DNA of 64,000 nucleotides from Burkholderiales bacterium. GTDB lineage: Bacteria; Pseudomonadota; Gammaproteobacteria; Burkholderiales; JAEUOS01. Of this stretch, positions 8,158 through 16,143 are shown piece by piece. The DNA lies in the NCBI GenBank assembly GCA_016790635.1, contig JAEUOR010000003.1, positions 25,528 through 89,527 on the forward strand. The letters are read 5' to 3'. A program made the position numbers and the translations under genes. Every line of letters begins with the position of its first letter. Positions within the stretch are counted from its first letter, which is position 1. Under the pieces are notes generated by a model. That model had not been told where the DNA came from. It did not search any database and worked only from the letters and a program-made list of their open reading frames with translations.

Positions 8158-11100
8158 TTCTCTCCGAGATCTGCATCAAGCGGCCGGTCTTCGCGACCGT
8201 CCTGTCGTTGTCGGTGTTGCTGGTGGGCGCGATCTCATACGAGCGCCTGACGGTGCGCGAGTATCCGCGCATCGACGAACCGGTCGTCTCGGTCAATACC
8301 ACCTACAAGGGCGCTTCCGCCGAGGTCATCGAGTCGCAGGTGACCAAGGTGCTCGAGGATTCCCTGTCCGGCATCGAGGGCGTCGAGGTCATGACCTCGC
8401 GCAGCCGTTCCGAGACCAGCCAGATCAATGTGCGCTTCCGTCTCTCGCGCGAACCTGACTCGGCGGCGGCGGACGTGCGCGACAAGGTGGCGCGCGTGCG
8501 TGCCAAGCTGCCGGTCGGCACCGACGAGCCGGTCATCGCCAAGGTCGAAGCCGAGTCCTTTCCAGTGGTGTGGATCGCGGTCGAGTCGGCGACGCTCTCG
8601 CCGATGGAGACTTCGGACTACATCACGCGCTACATCAAGCCGCGCATGTCGGTGCTGCCGGGCGCTGCGGATGTGCGCATCTTCGGTGAGCGCGCGGTGT
8701 CGATGCGCATCTGGGTCGATCGCGACCGGCTGGCGGCGTACCGCCTGACCCCGCAGGACGTCGAGGATGCGCTGCGGCGCCAGAACGTCGAGATTCCCGC
8801 CGGGCGCATCGAATCGCGCTCGCGCGAGTTCACGATCGTTTCGCAGACCGACCTGCAGGCGCGCGGGCAGTTCGAGAACGTCGTGGTCGCCAACGTCAAC
8901 GGCTACCCGGTGCGCATCAAGGATGTCGCCACGGTAGGTCTGGGCGCGTTGGATGAACGCGTCATCGCGCGCTTCAAGGGGACGCCTGCGATCAACATCG
9001 GCGTGATCCGCCAGCAGACCGCCAATCCGCTGGAACTGTCCAAGACGGTGCGCGCGGAAGTCGAGAGGATCAATCCGACCCTGCCGGAGGGCATGAAGCT
9101 CAACATCGCCTACGACTCGTCGGTTTTCATCGACGAGTCCATCGACGGGGTCTTCAAGACCATCGTCGAGGCGGTTGCGCTGGTGGTCCTGGTGATCTTC
9201 TTCTTCCTGCGCAGCCTGCGGGCGACGCTGATCCCGCTGGTGACCATCCCGGTCTCGCTCATCGGCACATTTGCGCTGATGTACATGTTCGGCTTCTCGA
9301 TCAACACCCTGACGCTCCTGGCCATGGTGCTGGCCATCGGACTGGTCGTCGACGATGCCATCGTCGTGCTGGAGAACATCCACCGCCATGTCGAGGAGGG
9401 TCTGCCGCGCATGCAGGCGGCCTTCAAGGGCGCGCGCGAGATCGGTTTCGCGGTGGTGGCGATGACCCTGACGCTGGCCGCGGTCTATGCGCCGCTGGGC
9501 TTCGCCACCGGGCGCACCGGGCGTCTTTTCATCGAGTTCGCGCTGGCGTTGGCGGGCGCGGTCATCGTCTCGGGTTTCGTCGCGCTGACGCTCTCGCCGA
9601 TGATGTGCTCGCTGCTGCTCAAGCACGAGACCAAGCACAGTCGCGCCTTCATGCTCATCGAGGGTTTCCTCGGCGCGCTGACGCGCGGCTACCGCCGCGT
9701 CCTGACCGGCGCGCTGTCCATGCGCTGGCTGGTCATGCTGGGCTGGCTGGCCTGCATCGGCGCCATGGTGTGGCTGTTCTCGATGCAGAAGTCCGAACTG
9801 GCGCCGACCGAGGACCGCGGCGTGATTTTCGGCATCGTCACGGCGCCGCAGGGATCGACCCCGACCTTCACCGCGCAGAACATGCTGCCGATCGAGGCGG
9901 AGTACGCCAAGATTCCCGAGGCGCACGCGTTCCAGACCGTCGCCGGCTTCCCGACCGTGACCGACGGAGTCGCCATCGTGCGCCTCAAGCACTGGGACGA
10001 GCGCGCGCGCAAGCAGCAGGACATCACGCGCGAACTGCTGCCCAAGTTCATGGGCATACCGGGCGTGCTGGCGTTTCCCACCAACCCGCCTTCGCTGGGG
10101 CAGTCGCCGCGCTCCACCCCGCTCGAGTTCGTCATCATGGCGCAGGTGCCGTATGTCGAGCTGCAGCGCATGGTCGAGCGCTTCATGGGCGAACTGCAGA
10201 AGAACCCGAACATCCTCAACCTGCAGACCGATCTGCGCCTGAACACGCCGGAACTTCGTGTCGCGGTCAACCGCGAAAAGCTGGCTGACGTGGGGGTGCC
10301 GGTCGATGTGGTCGGGCGCACGCTCGAGACCATGCTCGGCGGACGCCAAGTGACGCGGTTCAAGCGCGACGGTGAACAGTACGACGTGGTCGTGCAGGTG
10401 ACCCCGCGCGACCGCACCACCAACACCGACATCAGCGACATCTACGTGCGTGCGCGCGGCGGCGAGATGGTGCAGCTGTCGAACCTCCTGTCGGTGCGTG
10501 AAGGCGTGTCACCGCAATCGCTCAACCACTTCAACCGCATCCGCGCCGTCACCGTGACCGGCACCATGGCGCCGGGCTACACCATGGGCGAGGCGCTGGC
10601 GGCGATGGACGAAGCGGCCAAGCGAACCCTGCCTGCGACGGTGGCGACCGACCTCAACGGCCAGTCGCGCGAATTCCGCAATTCGTCCGGCAGCATCTAC
10701 CTGACCTTCGTGCTGGCGCTCGCCTTCATCTACCTGGTGCTGGCCGGGCAGTTCGAGAGCTTCATCGACCCCTTCGTGATCATGCTCTCGGTGCCCTTGT
10801 CCATGACCGGGGCGCTCCTGGCCCTGTGGGCCACCGACGGCACCCTCAACATCTACAGCCAGATCGGGCTCATCACCCTGGTGGGATTGATCACCAAGCA
10901 CGGCATCCTGATCGTCGAGTTCTCCAACCAGCTGCGCGACCAGGGCGTGCAGCTCATGGAAGCGGTCATCGAGGCTTCGGTGCTGCGCCTGCGCCCCATC
11001 CTCATGACCACCGGCGCGATGGTGCTGGGCGCCGTGCCGCTGGCCTTGTCGCACGGCGCCGGCGCCGAGTCGCGCAAGCAGATTGGCTGGGTGATCGTAG

Positions 11101-11225
11101 GCGGCATGACCCTCGGCACGATACTGACGCTCCTGGTCGTGCCGGTGGTCTACACACTGCTGTCGGGGCGGCGTCACTCGCCGGTCGCGGAAGCGGAGCC
11201 CGGCGAGACGGTCCCCGCCCACTGA
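8154..11225 (+). CDS. RND multidrug efflux permease (AcrB/MexB type)
   Basis: This 1023-residue inner-membrane proton/drug antiporter has the usual length and two-repeat design: one TM helix, a large periplasmic loop, six TM helices, and then the same again. The proton-relay aspartates are visible in GLVVDDAIVVLENIHRH (TM4) and the matching lysine in LVGLITKHGILIVEFSNQ (TM10). The N-terminus SEICIKRPVFATVLSLSVLL is typical. It is translationally coupled to the adaptor. No outer-membrane channel gene lies in the window, so the pump probably recruits a channel encoded elsewhere. Substrates are unknown. Confidence 0.95.
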   Translation: MILSEICIKRPVFATVLSLSVLLVGAISYERLTVREYPRIDEPVVSVNTTYKGASAEVIESQVTKVLEDSLSGIEGVEVMTSRSRSETSQINVRFRLSREPDSAAADVRDKVARVRAKLPVGTDEPVIAKVEAESFPVVWIAVESATLSPMETSDYITRYIKPRMSVLPGAADVRIFGERAVSMRIWVDRDRLAAYRLTPQDVEDALRRQNVEIPAGRIESRSREFTIVSQTDLQARGQFENVVVANVNGYPVRIKDVATVGLGALDERVIARFKGTPAINIGVIRQQTANPLELSKTVRAEVERINPTLPEGMKLNIAYDSSVFIDESIDGVFKTIVEAVALVVLVIFFFLRSLRATLIPLVTIPVSLIGTFALMYMFGFSINTLTLLAMVLAIGLVVDDAIVVLENIHRHVEEGLPRMQAAFKGAREIGFAVVAMTLTLAAVYAPLGFATGRTGRLFIEFALALAGAVIVSGFVALTLSPMMCSLLLKHETKHSRAFMLIEGFLGALTRGYRRVLTGALSMRWLVMLGWLACIGAMVWLFSMQKSELAPTEDRGVIFGIVTAPQGSTPTFTAQNMLPIEAEYAKIPEAHAFQTVAGFPTVTDGVAIVRLKHWDERARKQQDITRELLPKFMGIPGVLAFPTNPPSLGQSPRSTPLEFVIMAQVPYVELQRMVERFMGELQKNPNILNLQTDLRLNTPELRVAVNREKLADVGVPVDVVGRTLETMLGGRQVTRFKRDGEQYDVVVQVTPRDRTTNTDISDIYVRARGGEMVQLSNLLSVREGVSPQSLNHFNRIRAVTVTGTMAPGYTMGEALAAMDEAAKRTLPATVATDLNGQSREFRNSSGSIYLTFVLALAFIYLVLAGQFESFIDPFVIMLSVPLSMTGALLALWATDGTLNIYSQIGLITLVGLITKHGILIVEFSNQLRDQGVQLMEAVIEASVLRLRPILMTTGAMVLGAVPLALSHGAGAESRKQIGWVIVGGMTLGTILTLLVVPVVYTLLSGRRHSPVAEAEPGETVPAH

Positions 11226-11232
11226 GTGCGGC

Positions 11233-11925
11233 ATGCGCCAGATCGTCCTAGATACCGAAACCACCGGGCTCGAACCCGCGCTCGGGCATCGCATCGTCGA
11301 GATCGGCTGCGTCGAACTCGTCAACCGGCGCCCCAGCGGCAACACCCTTCATCACTATCTGAATCCGGAGCGCGACAGCGACGAGGCGGCGCTCGAGGTG
11401 CACGGGCTGACGCGAGACTTCCTGGCCGACAAGCCGCGGTTTGGCGCGATCGCGCAGGAACTCCTGGATTTCGTGGCCGGCGCGGAAATCATCATCCACA
11501 ACGCGCCTTTCGACCTGGCCTTCCTGGATGCCGAACTGGCGCGCTGCGACCTGGCGCCGTTCCGCAGCCACGTCGGCGGGGTCGTCGACTCCCTGGCGCT
11601 GGCCAAGGAGCGCCACCCAGGCAAGCGCAACAACCTGGATGCGTTGTGCGATCGTTACGGCATTTCCAATGCCCATCGCACGCTGCACGGCGCGCTGCTC
11701 GACGGGCAGCTCCTGGCCGAGGTCTATCTGGCGATGACCCGTGGCCAGGAGACGCTCGCCGTCGATTCCGCCGGGGACGCCGCCGCCGGTCAACTTTCGA
11801 CCGGTGGTCGGCTGGTTGCTGCCCTGGTCGTGTCAGCCGATGCGGCCGAGTCGGCGTTACATGAGGAGGTCCTGGCCGGCATTGCCCGCGAGTGCAAGGG
11901 GCAGCCGGTCTGGAGCATCGGGTAG
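11233..11925 (+). CDS. dnaQ: DNA polymerase III epsilon subunit (3'-5' proofreading exonuclease)
   Basis: The 230-residue product carries the DEDDh exonuclease motifs in order: ExoI in VLDTETTGLEP, ExoII in IIIHNAPFDLAFLDAEL, and ExoIII-epsilon in RTLHGALLDGQLLAEVYL with the catalytic His and last Asp. It removes misincorporated bases in the replicative polymerase core. The segment after about residue 185 is the variable region that binds the alpha subunit in other epsilon proteins. It starts 8 bp after the RND permease and may be transcribed with it, which is an odd context for a replication gene. It normally lies beside rnhA, which here is 10 kb upstream. Confidence 0.95.
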   Translation: MRQIVLDTETTGLEPALGHRIVEIGCVELVNRRPSGNTLHHYLNPERDSDEAALEVHGLTRDFLADKPRFGAIAQELLDFVAGAEIIIHNAPFDLAFLDAELARCDLAPFRSHVGGVVDSLALAKERHPGKRNNLDALCDRYGISNAHRTLHGALLDGQLLAEVYLAMTRGQETLAVDSAGDAAAGQLSTGGRLVAALVVSADAAESALHEEVLAGIARECKGQPVWSIG

Positions 11926-12014
11926 TCTGGACGGATTCGGGCGATTGCACGCCCGGTCCGGGCGAGCGCGGAATCGGCTGCGCGTCGCTTTTCACATAGG
12001 GGGAGAAACAAGCC

Positions 12015-12638
12015 ATGCATCGTTTTGCCAAACACGTCGTTCCCGGGGCCACCTTGCTCGCGGCCCTTGTCATGAGCGGGGTCGCGCACTCCGGAACCAT
12101 CCGTGCGGTCAAGGTCGAGCCGGCCTCGACACAGGTCGGCGCCCAGGTCAAGGTCATCGTCGAAGGGGACGACGAAGGCGTCTGCGGCCTGCGTGTCGAG
12201 TACGGCAACGGCGACTTCGACCTGACCAAGATGAGCCAGGGCAAGGACAATTTCCCCCGCTCGTTCATGAAGGTCTACAACAAGGCCGGGACCTATACCA
12301 TCGTCGCCAAGGGGGGCCGTGACGGCTCCGCGCTGGGATGTCCCGGCGAAGCGCGTGCGACCGTGACCGTGGCGGAGGCGCCCAAACCCGCCGCTGCCGC
12401 TGCGCCCGCCGCCGCTCCCGCGGCTGCCGCCAAGCCGGCCGCGCCGACCTGCCCTGAGGGCTATGCCGTCAACACCAAATCGGTCAACAGCAAGACCGGC
12501 GCCTATACCTGCACGGCGCAAAAAGGTGCGAAGAAGCCCGAAAAGCCGCTTGCCTGCCCGACCGGCACCGAGTATTTCGCCTCGCCCAAGGGCTCGTCGC
12601 TGGGTTGCCGCAAGCCGGCCGCGGCCGCCAAGAAGTAA
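12015..12638 (+). CDS. secreted protein with an Ig/PKD-like domain and two Cys-bounded C-terminal repeats
   Basis: The 207-residue product has a signal peptide (MHRFAKHVVPG basic start, hydrophobic TLLAALVMSGVAHS). A domain of about 85 residues follows, with alternating beta-strand pattern, two cysteines and the segment KVYNKAGTYTIVAKG, which resembles a PKD or Ig-like bacterial fold. An Ala/Pro linker leads to two units that each start with CP and end at a Cys (CPEGYAVN...YTC and CPTGTEYF...LGC), each followed by a lysine/alanine-rich stretch. A strong ribosome binding site (AGGGGGAG) ends about 9 nt upstream. I do not recognise the family. Confidence 0.65.
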   Translation: MHRFAKHVVPGATLLAALVMSGVAHSGTIRAVKVEPASTQVGAQVKVIVEGDDEGVCGLRVEYGNGDFDLTKMSQGKDNFPRSFMKVYNKAGTYTIVAKGGRDGSALGCPGEARATVTVAEAPKPAAAAAPAAAPAAAAKPAAPTCPEGYAVNTKSVNSKTGAYTCTAQKGAKKPEKPLACPTGTEYFASPKGSSLGCRKPAAAAKK

Positions 12639-12656
12639 TCCGGGCTGGCCGGAGCG

Positions 12657-13418
12657 GTGTTGCCGGCCACGCATCGAGCGCGCGTCGCCCTCAATCGGGT
12701 GACGTGCGCCGCAAGAGGTTGCCTGGCCGTGCTGGCCGCCTGCGTCTGCCTGGCAGGGTACGCCTCCGAATCACCGTTTGCCGCTGCCTATCCACCGGGT
12801 TCAATCGACTCGGTGGCAAAGGCCGACGCAGCCATCAGCGCGGCACGCGACGAGCGCAACGCGCAGTTCGCGCGCGACGCGCGTGCCCGCCTCCTGTGCC
12901 GCGATCAGTTCCTCGCCGAACGTTGCCTGGTTGCCGCGCGCGAGGCCAATGACGCCGCCGTGCGTCGCATCCAGGCCGTTGACCTCGAGGCGCGCGAGTT
13001 CCTGCGCCGGGATCGCGCACGACAGCAGGCCGCGGCACGCGCGGCGCGTCAGGCCGAGGAGGTGTCCTCGGTCCCGGAGCGCTCCGCCAGCGGGGCGGCG
13101 CGCAGCCGGGACCTCGAGCAAAGACAGGCGGAAAGCCTGAAGCGTCGCGAAGAGTTCGAGCGCGCAGCCCCGGAGCGTGCCGCGCAAGCAAAACGAGCTG
13201 AAGAAGAAGCGGCGCGGCGCGCCGAGCGGGCGCGGCGCCGCGCGGCCGACGACCAGGCGGCCGCCCCGGAAAGGGCCAAACGTGCCAGCGAGGTCGCCGC
13301 CAAGCGGGAAGCTGCAATCAAGCGGGCCGCGCAGCGTGAGGCGCGCGAGAACGAGCGGGCTGCCGAGCGCGCACGCAAGGCGGCAGCGGCACGCGCCAAG
13401 GCGCCGCCCGAGCAGTAG
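12657..13418 (+). CDS. secreted or lipid-anchored Ala/Arg/Glu-rich coiled-coil protein
   Basis: A GTG start gives 253 residues. The hydrophobic stretch LAVLAACVCLAGYA near residue 25 could be a signal peptide; LAAC within it resembles a lipobox, so a lipoprotein is possible. After residue 60 the protein is almost entirely charged heptad-like helix (RQAEEV, EEEAARRAERARRRAADD), as in TolA-like linkers or cell-envelope coiled coils. A cysteine pair (LLCRDQFLAERCLVA) precedes the coil. It begins 18 bp after the upstream gene. An antisense open frame also covers it, but only this strand has a signal peptide and upstream linkage. Function unknown. Confidence 0.5.
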   Translation: MLPATHRARVALNRVTCAARGCLAVLAACVCLAGYASESPFAAAYPPGSIDSVAKADAAISAARDERNAQFARDARARLLCRDQFLAERCLVAAREANDAAVRRIQAVDLEAREFLRRDRARQQAAARAARQAEEVSSVPERSASGAARSRDLEQRQAESLKRREEFERAAPERAAQAKRAEEEAARRAERARRRAADDQAAAPERAKRASEVAAKREAAIKRAAQREARENERAAERARKAAAARAKAPPEQ

Positions 13419-13449
13419 GATCGCGGGGGATGCAGTACCAACCAGAGAG

Positions 13450-13469
13450 CCGGCCGTCAGGACGGCCGG
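13450..13469. terminator. hairpin between two convergent genes
   Basis: CCGGCCGT and ACGGCCGG flank a 4-nt CAGG loop (8-bp perfect stem). It lies in the 94-bp space between the convergent coiled-coil gene and the small minus-strand gene. There is no T-run on either side, so factor-independent termination is not assured. Confidence 0.45.
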
Positions 13470-13512
13470 TGGGGCGCCGTGACGGGTGGGCCCGCCGGCG
13501 CCTCTGCTGCTG

Positions 13513-13881
13513 CTAGACGTTGCGCATGTAGGCGTCGACGCAGTTCTGGCGCTCGTTCGGCACTGCGGCGGGCGGGGGCGCATTCTTGCGGCGCGACACG
13601 GGACGGGGCTTGGGCGGCGCGGAAATATCGCTGCAGGCAACCTCGGCCATCTTGCGTATCTGGCACAGGTTGTCCCACGGGTCGGCCAGGCGCGGGCAAT
13701 CCGGCGCGGAGACCCGCGGCAGCGCACGACGCTTGGACGCAGAAGCGGACGGTGCCGCGGGCGCGACCGACGGCGTCATGGCGCCGGACGACGCGGCCGG
13801 GCTTTGGGCGTAGACGCCGGAGGTGAGGCCGGCGGCGACCAGGGAGAGGACAAGGACGGATGCGCGGATGGGTCGAATCAT
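13513..13881 (-). CDS. small secreted protein of unknown function
   Basis: The 122-residue product starts with a clear signal peptide (MIRPIRASVLVLSLVAAGLT, cleavage likely after VYAQ). A low-complexity Ser/Ala/Pro linker follows, then a compact part with four cysteines (APDCPRL, DNLCQI, VACSD, QNCVDAYMRNV) spaced for two disulfides. No enzyme motif is seen. The C-terminal pattern NERQNCVDAYMRN resembles small betaproteobacterial periplasmic proteins of unknown role. It is separated by 107 bp from the phosphatase gene on the same strand. Confidence 0.6.
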   Translation of the reverse strand: MIRPIRASVLVLSLVAAGLTSGVYAQSPAASSGAMTPSVAPAAPSASASKRRALPRVSAPDCPRLADPWDNLCQIRKMAEVACSDISAPPKPRPVSRRKNAPPPAAVPNERQNCVDAYMRNV

Positions 13882-13939
13882 GGATGACTCCCCGATAAGG
13901 GCGTTCCCTTCATGGGAAACGGTGGACAGGCCTTCTACA

Positions 13940-13964
13940 GCACTTCAAGCAATGCTCGAAGTGC
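13940..13964 (-). terminator. possible hairpin downstream of the phosphatase gene
   Basis: GCACTTC and GAAGTGC (7 bp) flank an 11-nt loop in the space after the PP2C stop. No T-run follows, so this is a weak call; it could equally be a regulatory repeat for the downstream secreted protein. Confidence 0.25.
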
Positions 13965-13988
13965 GAGTGCCAAACCATTGTACATGCC

Positions 13989-14879
13989 TTATTTTTTGCC
14001 GAAAAGCCGGCTGAACATGCCGCCTTTCTTCTCCTCGGCCTCGACCTCTTCCGGTTCGGGCTCGACCGGCTTGGGCGGAGCGGCAGGGCGGGGTGGGGGC
14101 GCCGGCCGGGGCGGAGGCTTGGGTTTTTCTTCCTCGAACTGGGTCAGTTTGACGATGGCGAGAGAACAGTTGTCGCCGCGCCCGGCGCCGCGCTCGCGCG
14201 CCAGCGCGATCAATTGCTCGGAGGCGGTGCGTGGCGGACAGGCGGCGAGGATCGCTCCCAGCTCGATGTCGCCGAAATAGGCCCACAAGCCATCGCTGCA
14301 GAGGAGGAAGGTGTCATCGGGCAGCAGCTTGTCGGTCGATCCGAAATCGATCACCGGCGCATTGGTCGAACCCAGGCAGTGCACCAGGATGTTCTTGTTG
14401 GGGTGGTTTTCCATCTCCGCAGCACTGATCTTGCCTTCGGCGAAAAGCTGCTCGACGTAGGAATGGTCGGTGGTGCGCTTGACCAGCGGGCCGCCGCGAA
14501 AGTGATAGAGGCGGCTGTCGCCCACATGCGCCCAGTCGGCGCGATCCTTTTGCAGCAGCATCGCGACCACCGTGCTGTGCGGTTCCTGTTCGCTGGTGTA
14601 GGAGGACAGCGTGATGATCAGGTGTGATTCATTGACGATCGAGGTCAGCAACTTGCGCGGCGAATCCTCGCGCGTGTTGAAGTTCTCGAACACCTGCTGC
14701 GCCGTCGAGACCACCTGCTGGGCAGCCATGGCCCCGCCGGTGTGCCCGCCCATGCCGTCGGCAACGACCGCCAGCAGCACGCCGGGCTCGCGCTTGCTCG
14801 GGATGATGATCAGCCGATCCTGCTGTTCGGCGCGATCGCCGATATGCTGGCCGGTTCCTGCTTCGATGCGAATGGGCAT
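13989..14879 (-). CDS. PP2C-family protein serine/threonine phosphatase (Stp1/PphA type)
   Basis: The 296-residue product should remove phosphate from Ser/Thr residues using Mn or Mg. Core motifs are visible: the first metal Asp region in IGDRAEQQDR, VVADGMGGHTGG, WAHVGDSRLYHFRGG, FLLCSDGLWAYFG and GRGDNCSLAIVKL. The catalytic domain ends near residue 240. A proline-rich stretch (PPPRPAPPPRPAAPP), an acidic stretch, and a short basic-amphipathic end (GGMFSRLFGKK) follow. No partner kinase is in the window. A TATAAT on the minus strand lies only 9 bp before the ATG, so the mRNA may be nearly leaderless. Confidence 0.92.
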   Translation of the reverse strand: MPIRIEAGTGQHIGDRAEQQDRLIIIPSKREPGVLLAVVADGMGGHTGGAMAAQQVVSTAQQVFENFNTREDSPRKLLTSIVNESHLIITLSSYTSEQEPHSTVVAMLLQKDRADWAHVGDSRLYHFRGGPLVKRTTDHSYVEQLFAEGKISAAEMENHPNKNILVHCLGSTNAPVIDFGSTDKLLPDDTFLLCSDGLWAYFGDIELGAILAACPPRTASEQLIALARERGAGRGDNCSLAIVKLTQFEEEKPKPPPRPAPPPRPAAPPKPVEPEPEEVEAEEKKGGMFSRLFGKK

Positions 14880-14887
14880 GGCGGACG

Positions 14888-14893
14888 ATTATA
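14888..14893 (-). promoter_or_regulatory. -10 box (TATAAT) immediately upstream of the PP2C gene
   Basis: On the minus strand TATAAT ends 8 nt before the start codon at 14879, so transcription would begin at or within about two bases of the ATG. The -35 position carries no good TTGACA match. Confidence 0.4.
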
Positions 14894-15029
14894 GCCGTGC
14901 GGGAGCGGCTCTTCCCCTGTAGAAAGGGGCGTGAAGCCCCGCACTTCGCGCCATTGCGGCCCTTCGCACGCCATGGCGCGCGTGTATCATGCGCCGCATC
15001 GACAGCACTTCCAACGACAGGCGCAGCGC

Positions 15030-15239
15030 ATGCTCACCGCGCAGGACATCGAGGCCATACAGGCGCGCATCCTCGAATTGCAGACCGAGCACCGCGATCT
15101 CGACGCGGCCATCCACACCCTGGGCAGCACGGTCGGCCACGACCAGTTGCAGTTGCGGCGCCTCAAGAAGCGCAAGCTGCAGCTGCGCGACACGATCACC
15201 CTGTTGCAGATGCGCCTGATCCCGGACATCCCCGCCTAG
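15030..15239 (+). CDS. YdcH family (DUF465) small protein
   Basis: This 69-residue, mostly helical protein matches the YdcH/DUF465 family. The signature is a first helix with LQTEHRDLDAAIHTL and a second with HDQLQLRRLKKRKLQLRDTI. Family members are small cytoplasmic coiled-coil proteins with no settled biochemical role. ATG at 15030 is chosen because it directly precedes the conserved helix; an upstream in-frame extension from 14931 is unlike the family. It is followed after 6 bp by the secretin-like gene. Confidence 0.82.
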   Translation: MLTAQDIEAIQARILELQTEHRDLDAAIHTLGSTVGHDQLQLRRLKKRKLQLRDTITLLQMRLIPDIPA

Positions 15240-15245
15240 ACGGCC

Positions 15246-16067
15246 ATGCAGTCGCGCCGCGGACTCCTCATTTCGTTGGCCTGGATTGCAGGACTGGGTC
15301 GTGCCGGCAGCGCGTCGGCGCAGGTCCTGGAGATCATCGAATTGCGGCATCGCCCCGCCGAGCAGCTCGTCCCCATCCTGGCGCCGCTCGCCGGCAGTGG
15401 CGGATCAGTAAGCGGCAGCGGCTTCACGCTGATCGTGCGTGCGCCGGCAGCGCAGGTGGCGCAGATTCGCCAGGTAGTGGCAAGCCTGGATCGTGCGCCG
15501 CGCCAGCTGCTCATTTCGGTGCGCCAGGATTTCGGCGGCAGCATGAGTTCGCGTGGGGTGGGTGGTCAGGTCATCCTGGCGCCCGGCGGCAGCGGCGCAC
15601 AGGTCGGCGTCTACGACCGTACCGGCACCGCGCAGGACAACGTGTCGCAGCAGGTACGCACCCTGGAAGGCAGCCCGGCGTTCGTGCAGACCGGCACCAG
15701 CAACCTGGTGCCACAGCGCACCGTCACGCGTACCGCAGGTGGCACCGTCGTCACCGAGACCGTGGTGCAGCGCGACCTCAATACCGGCGTTTGGGTCACG
15801 CCGCGGGTGGCCGGCGAAATCGTGACGCTCGAGATCGCGACGCAACGCGATTCCCCCGTGCCGGGTGCGGGCGGGATGAGCGGGCCGGCTGGAATGGCCA
15901 CCACCAATCGCCTGGTGACCAGCGTGTCCGGACGCCTGGGCGATTGGCTGGACCTGGGCGGGGTCAGCACTTCGCAGAGTGCCGAGACGCGCGGCATGCT
16001 GGCGCGTTCATCCGACGCCGCCGCGATCGAGCGCCGCGTCTGGGTGCGGGTCGAGGAGGTGCGCTGA
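15246..16067 (+). CDS. short secretin-like secreted protein (N0/N1-type domain without the full pore region)
   Basis: The 273-residue product has a signal peptide (MQSRRGLLISLAWIAG, cleavage likely after SASAQ). It then has the pattern of a secretin N-terminal module: VLEIIELRHRPAEQLVPILAPLAG is the N1/KH-like helix-strand seen in GspD and PilQ, followed by IRQVVASLDRAPRQLLISV. A Gly/Thr-rich beta region follows, with TPRVAGEIVTLEIATQRD and a C-terminal RVWVRVEEV strand resembling parts of the secretin domain. At 273 residues it is far shorter than true secretins (500-700). No secretion-system genes are nearby. It could be a pilotin-like or assembly factor. Confidence 0.6.
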   Translation: MQSRRGLLISLAWIAGLGRAGSASAQVLEIIELRHRPAEQLVPILAPLAGSGGSVSGSGFTLIVRAPAAQVAQIRQVVASLDRAPRQLLISVRQDFGGSMSSRGVGGQVILAPGGSGAQVGVYDRTGTAQDNVSQQVRTLEGSPAFVQTGTSNLVPQRTVTRTAGGTVVTETVVQRDLNTGVWVTPRVAGEIVTLEIATQRDSPVPGAGGMSGPAGMATTNRLVTSVSGRLGDWLDLGGVSTSQSAETRGMLARSSDAAAIERRVWVRVEEVR

Positions 16068-16143
16068 CCCGAGGCCCGCGACGTGCCGATGACCACGGTG
16101 GGCATCGGCGTCACGACTGCGCCCGGCACTTGCGCGCGACGCC

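Noticed and set aside
8235..10349. 704-codon open frame on the minus strand inside the RND permease gene
   Set aside because: It mirrors the codon bias of a high-GC gene on the other strand; its product is Arg/His/Asp-rich with no family motif, while the plus-strand frame is a complete AcrB-type permease.
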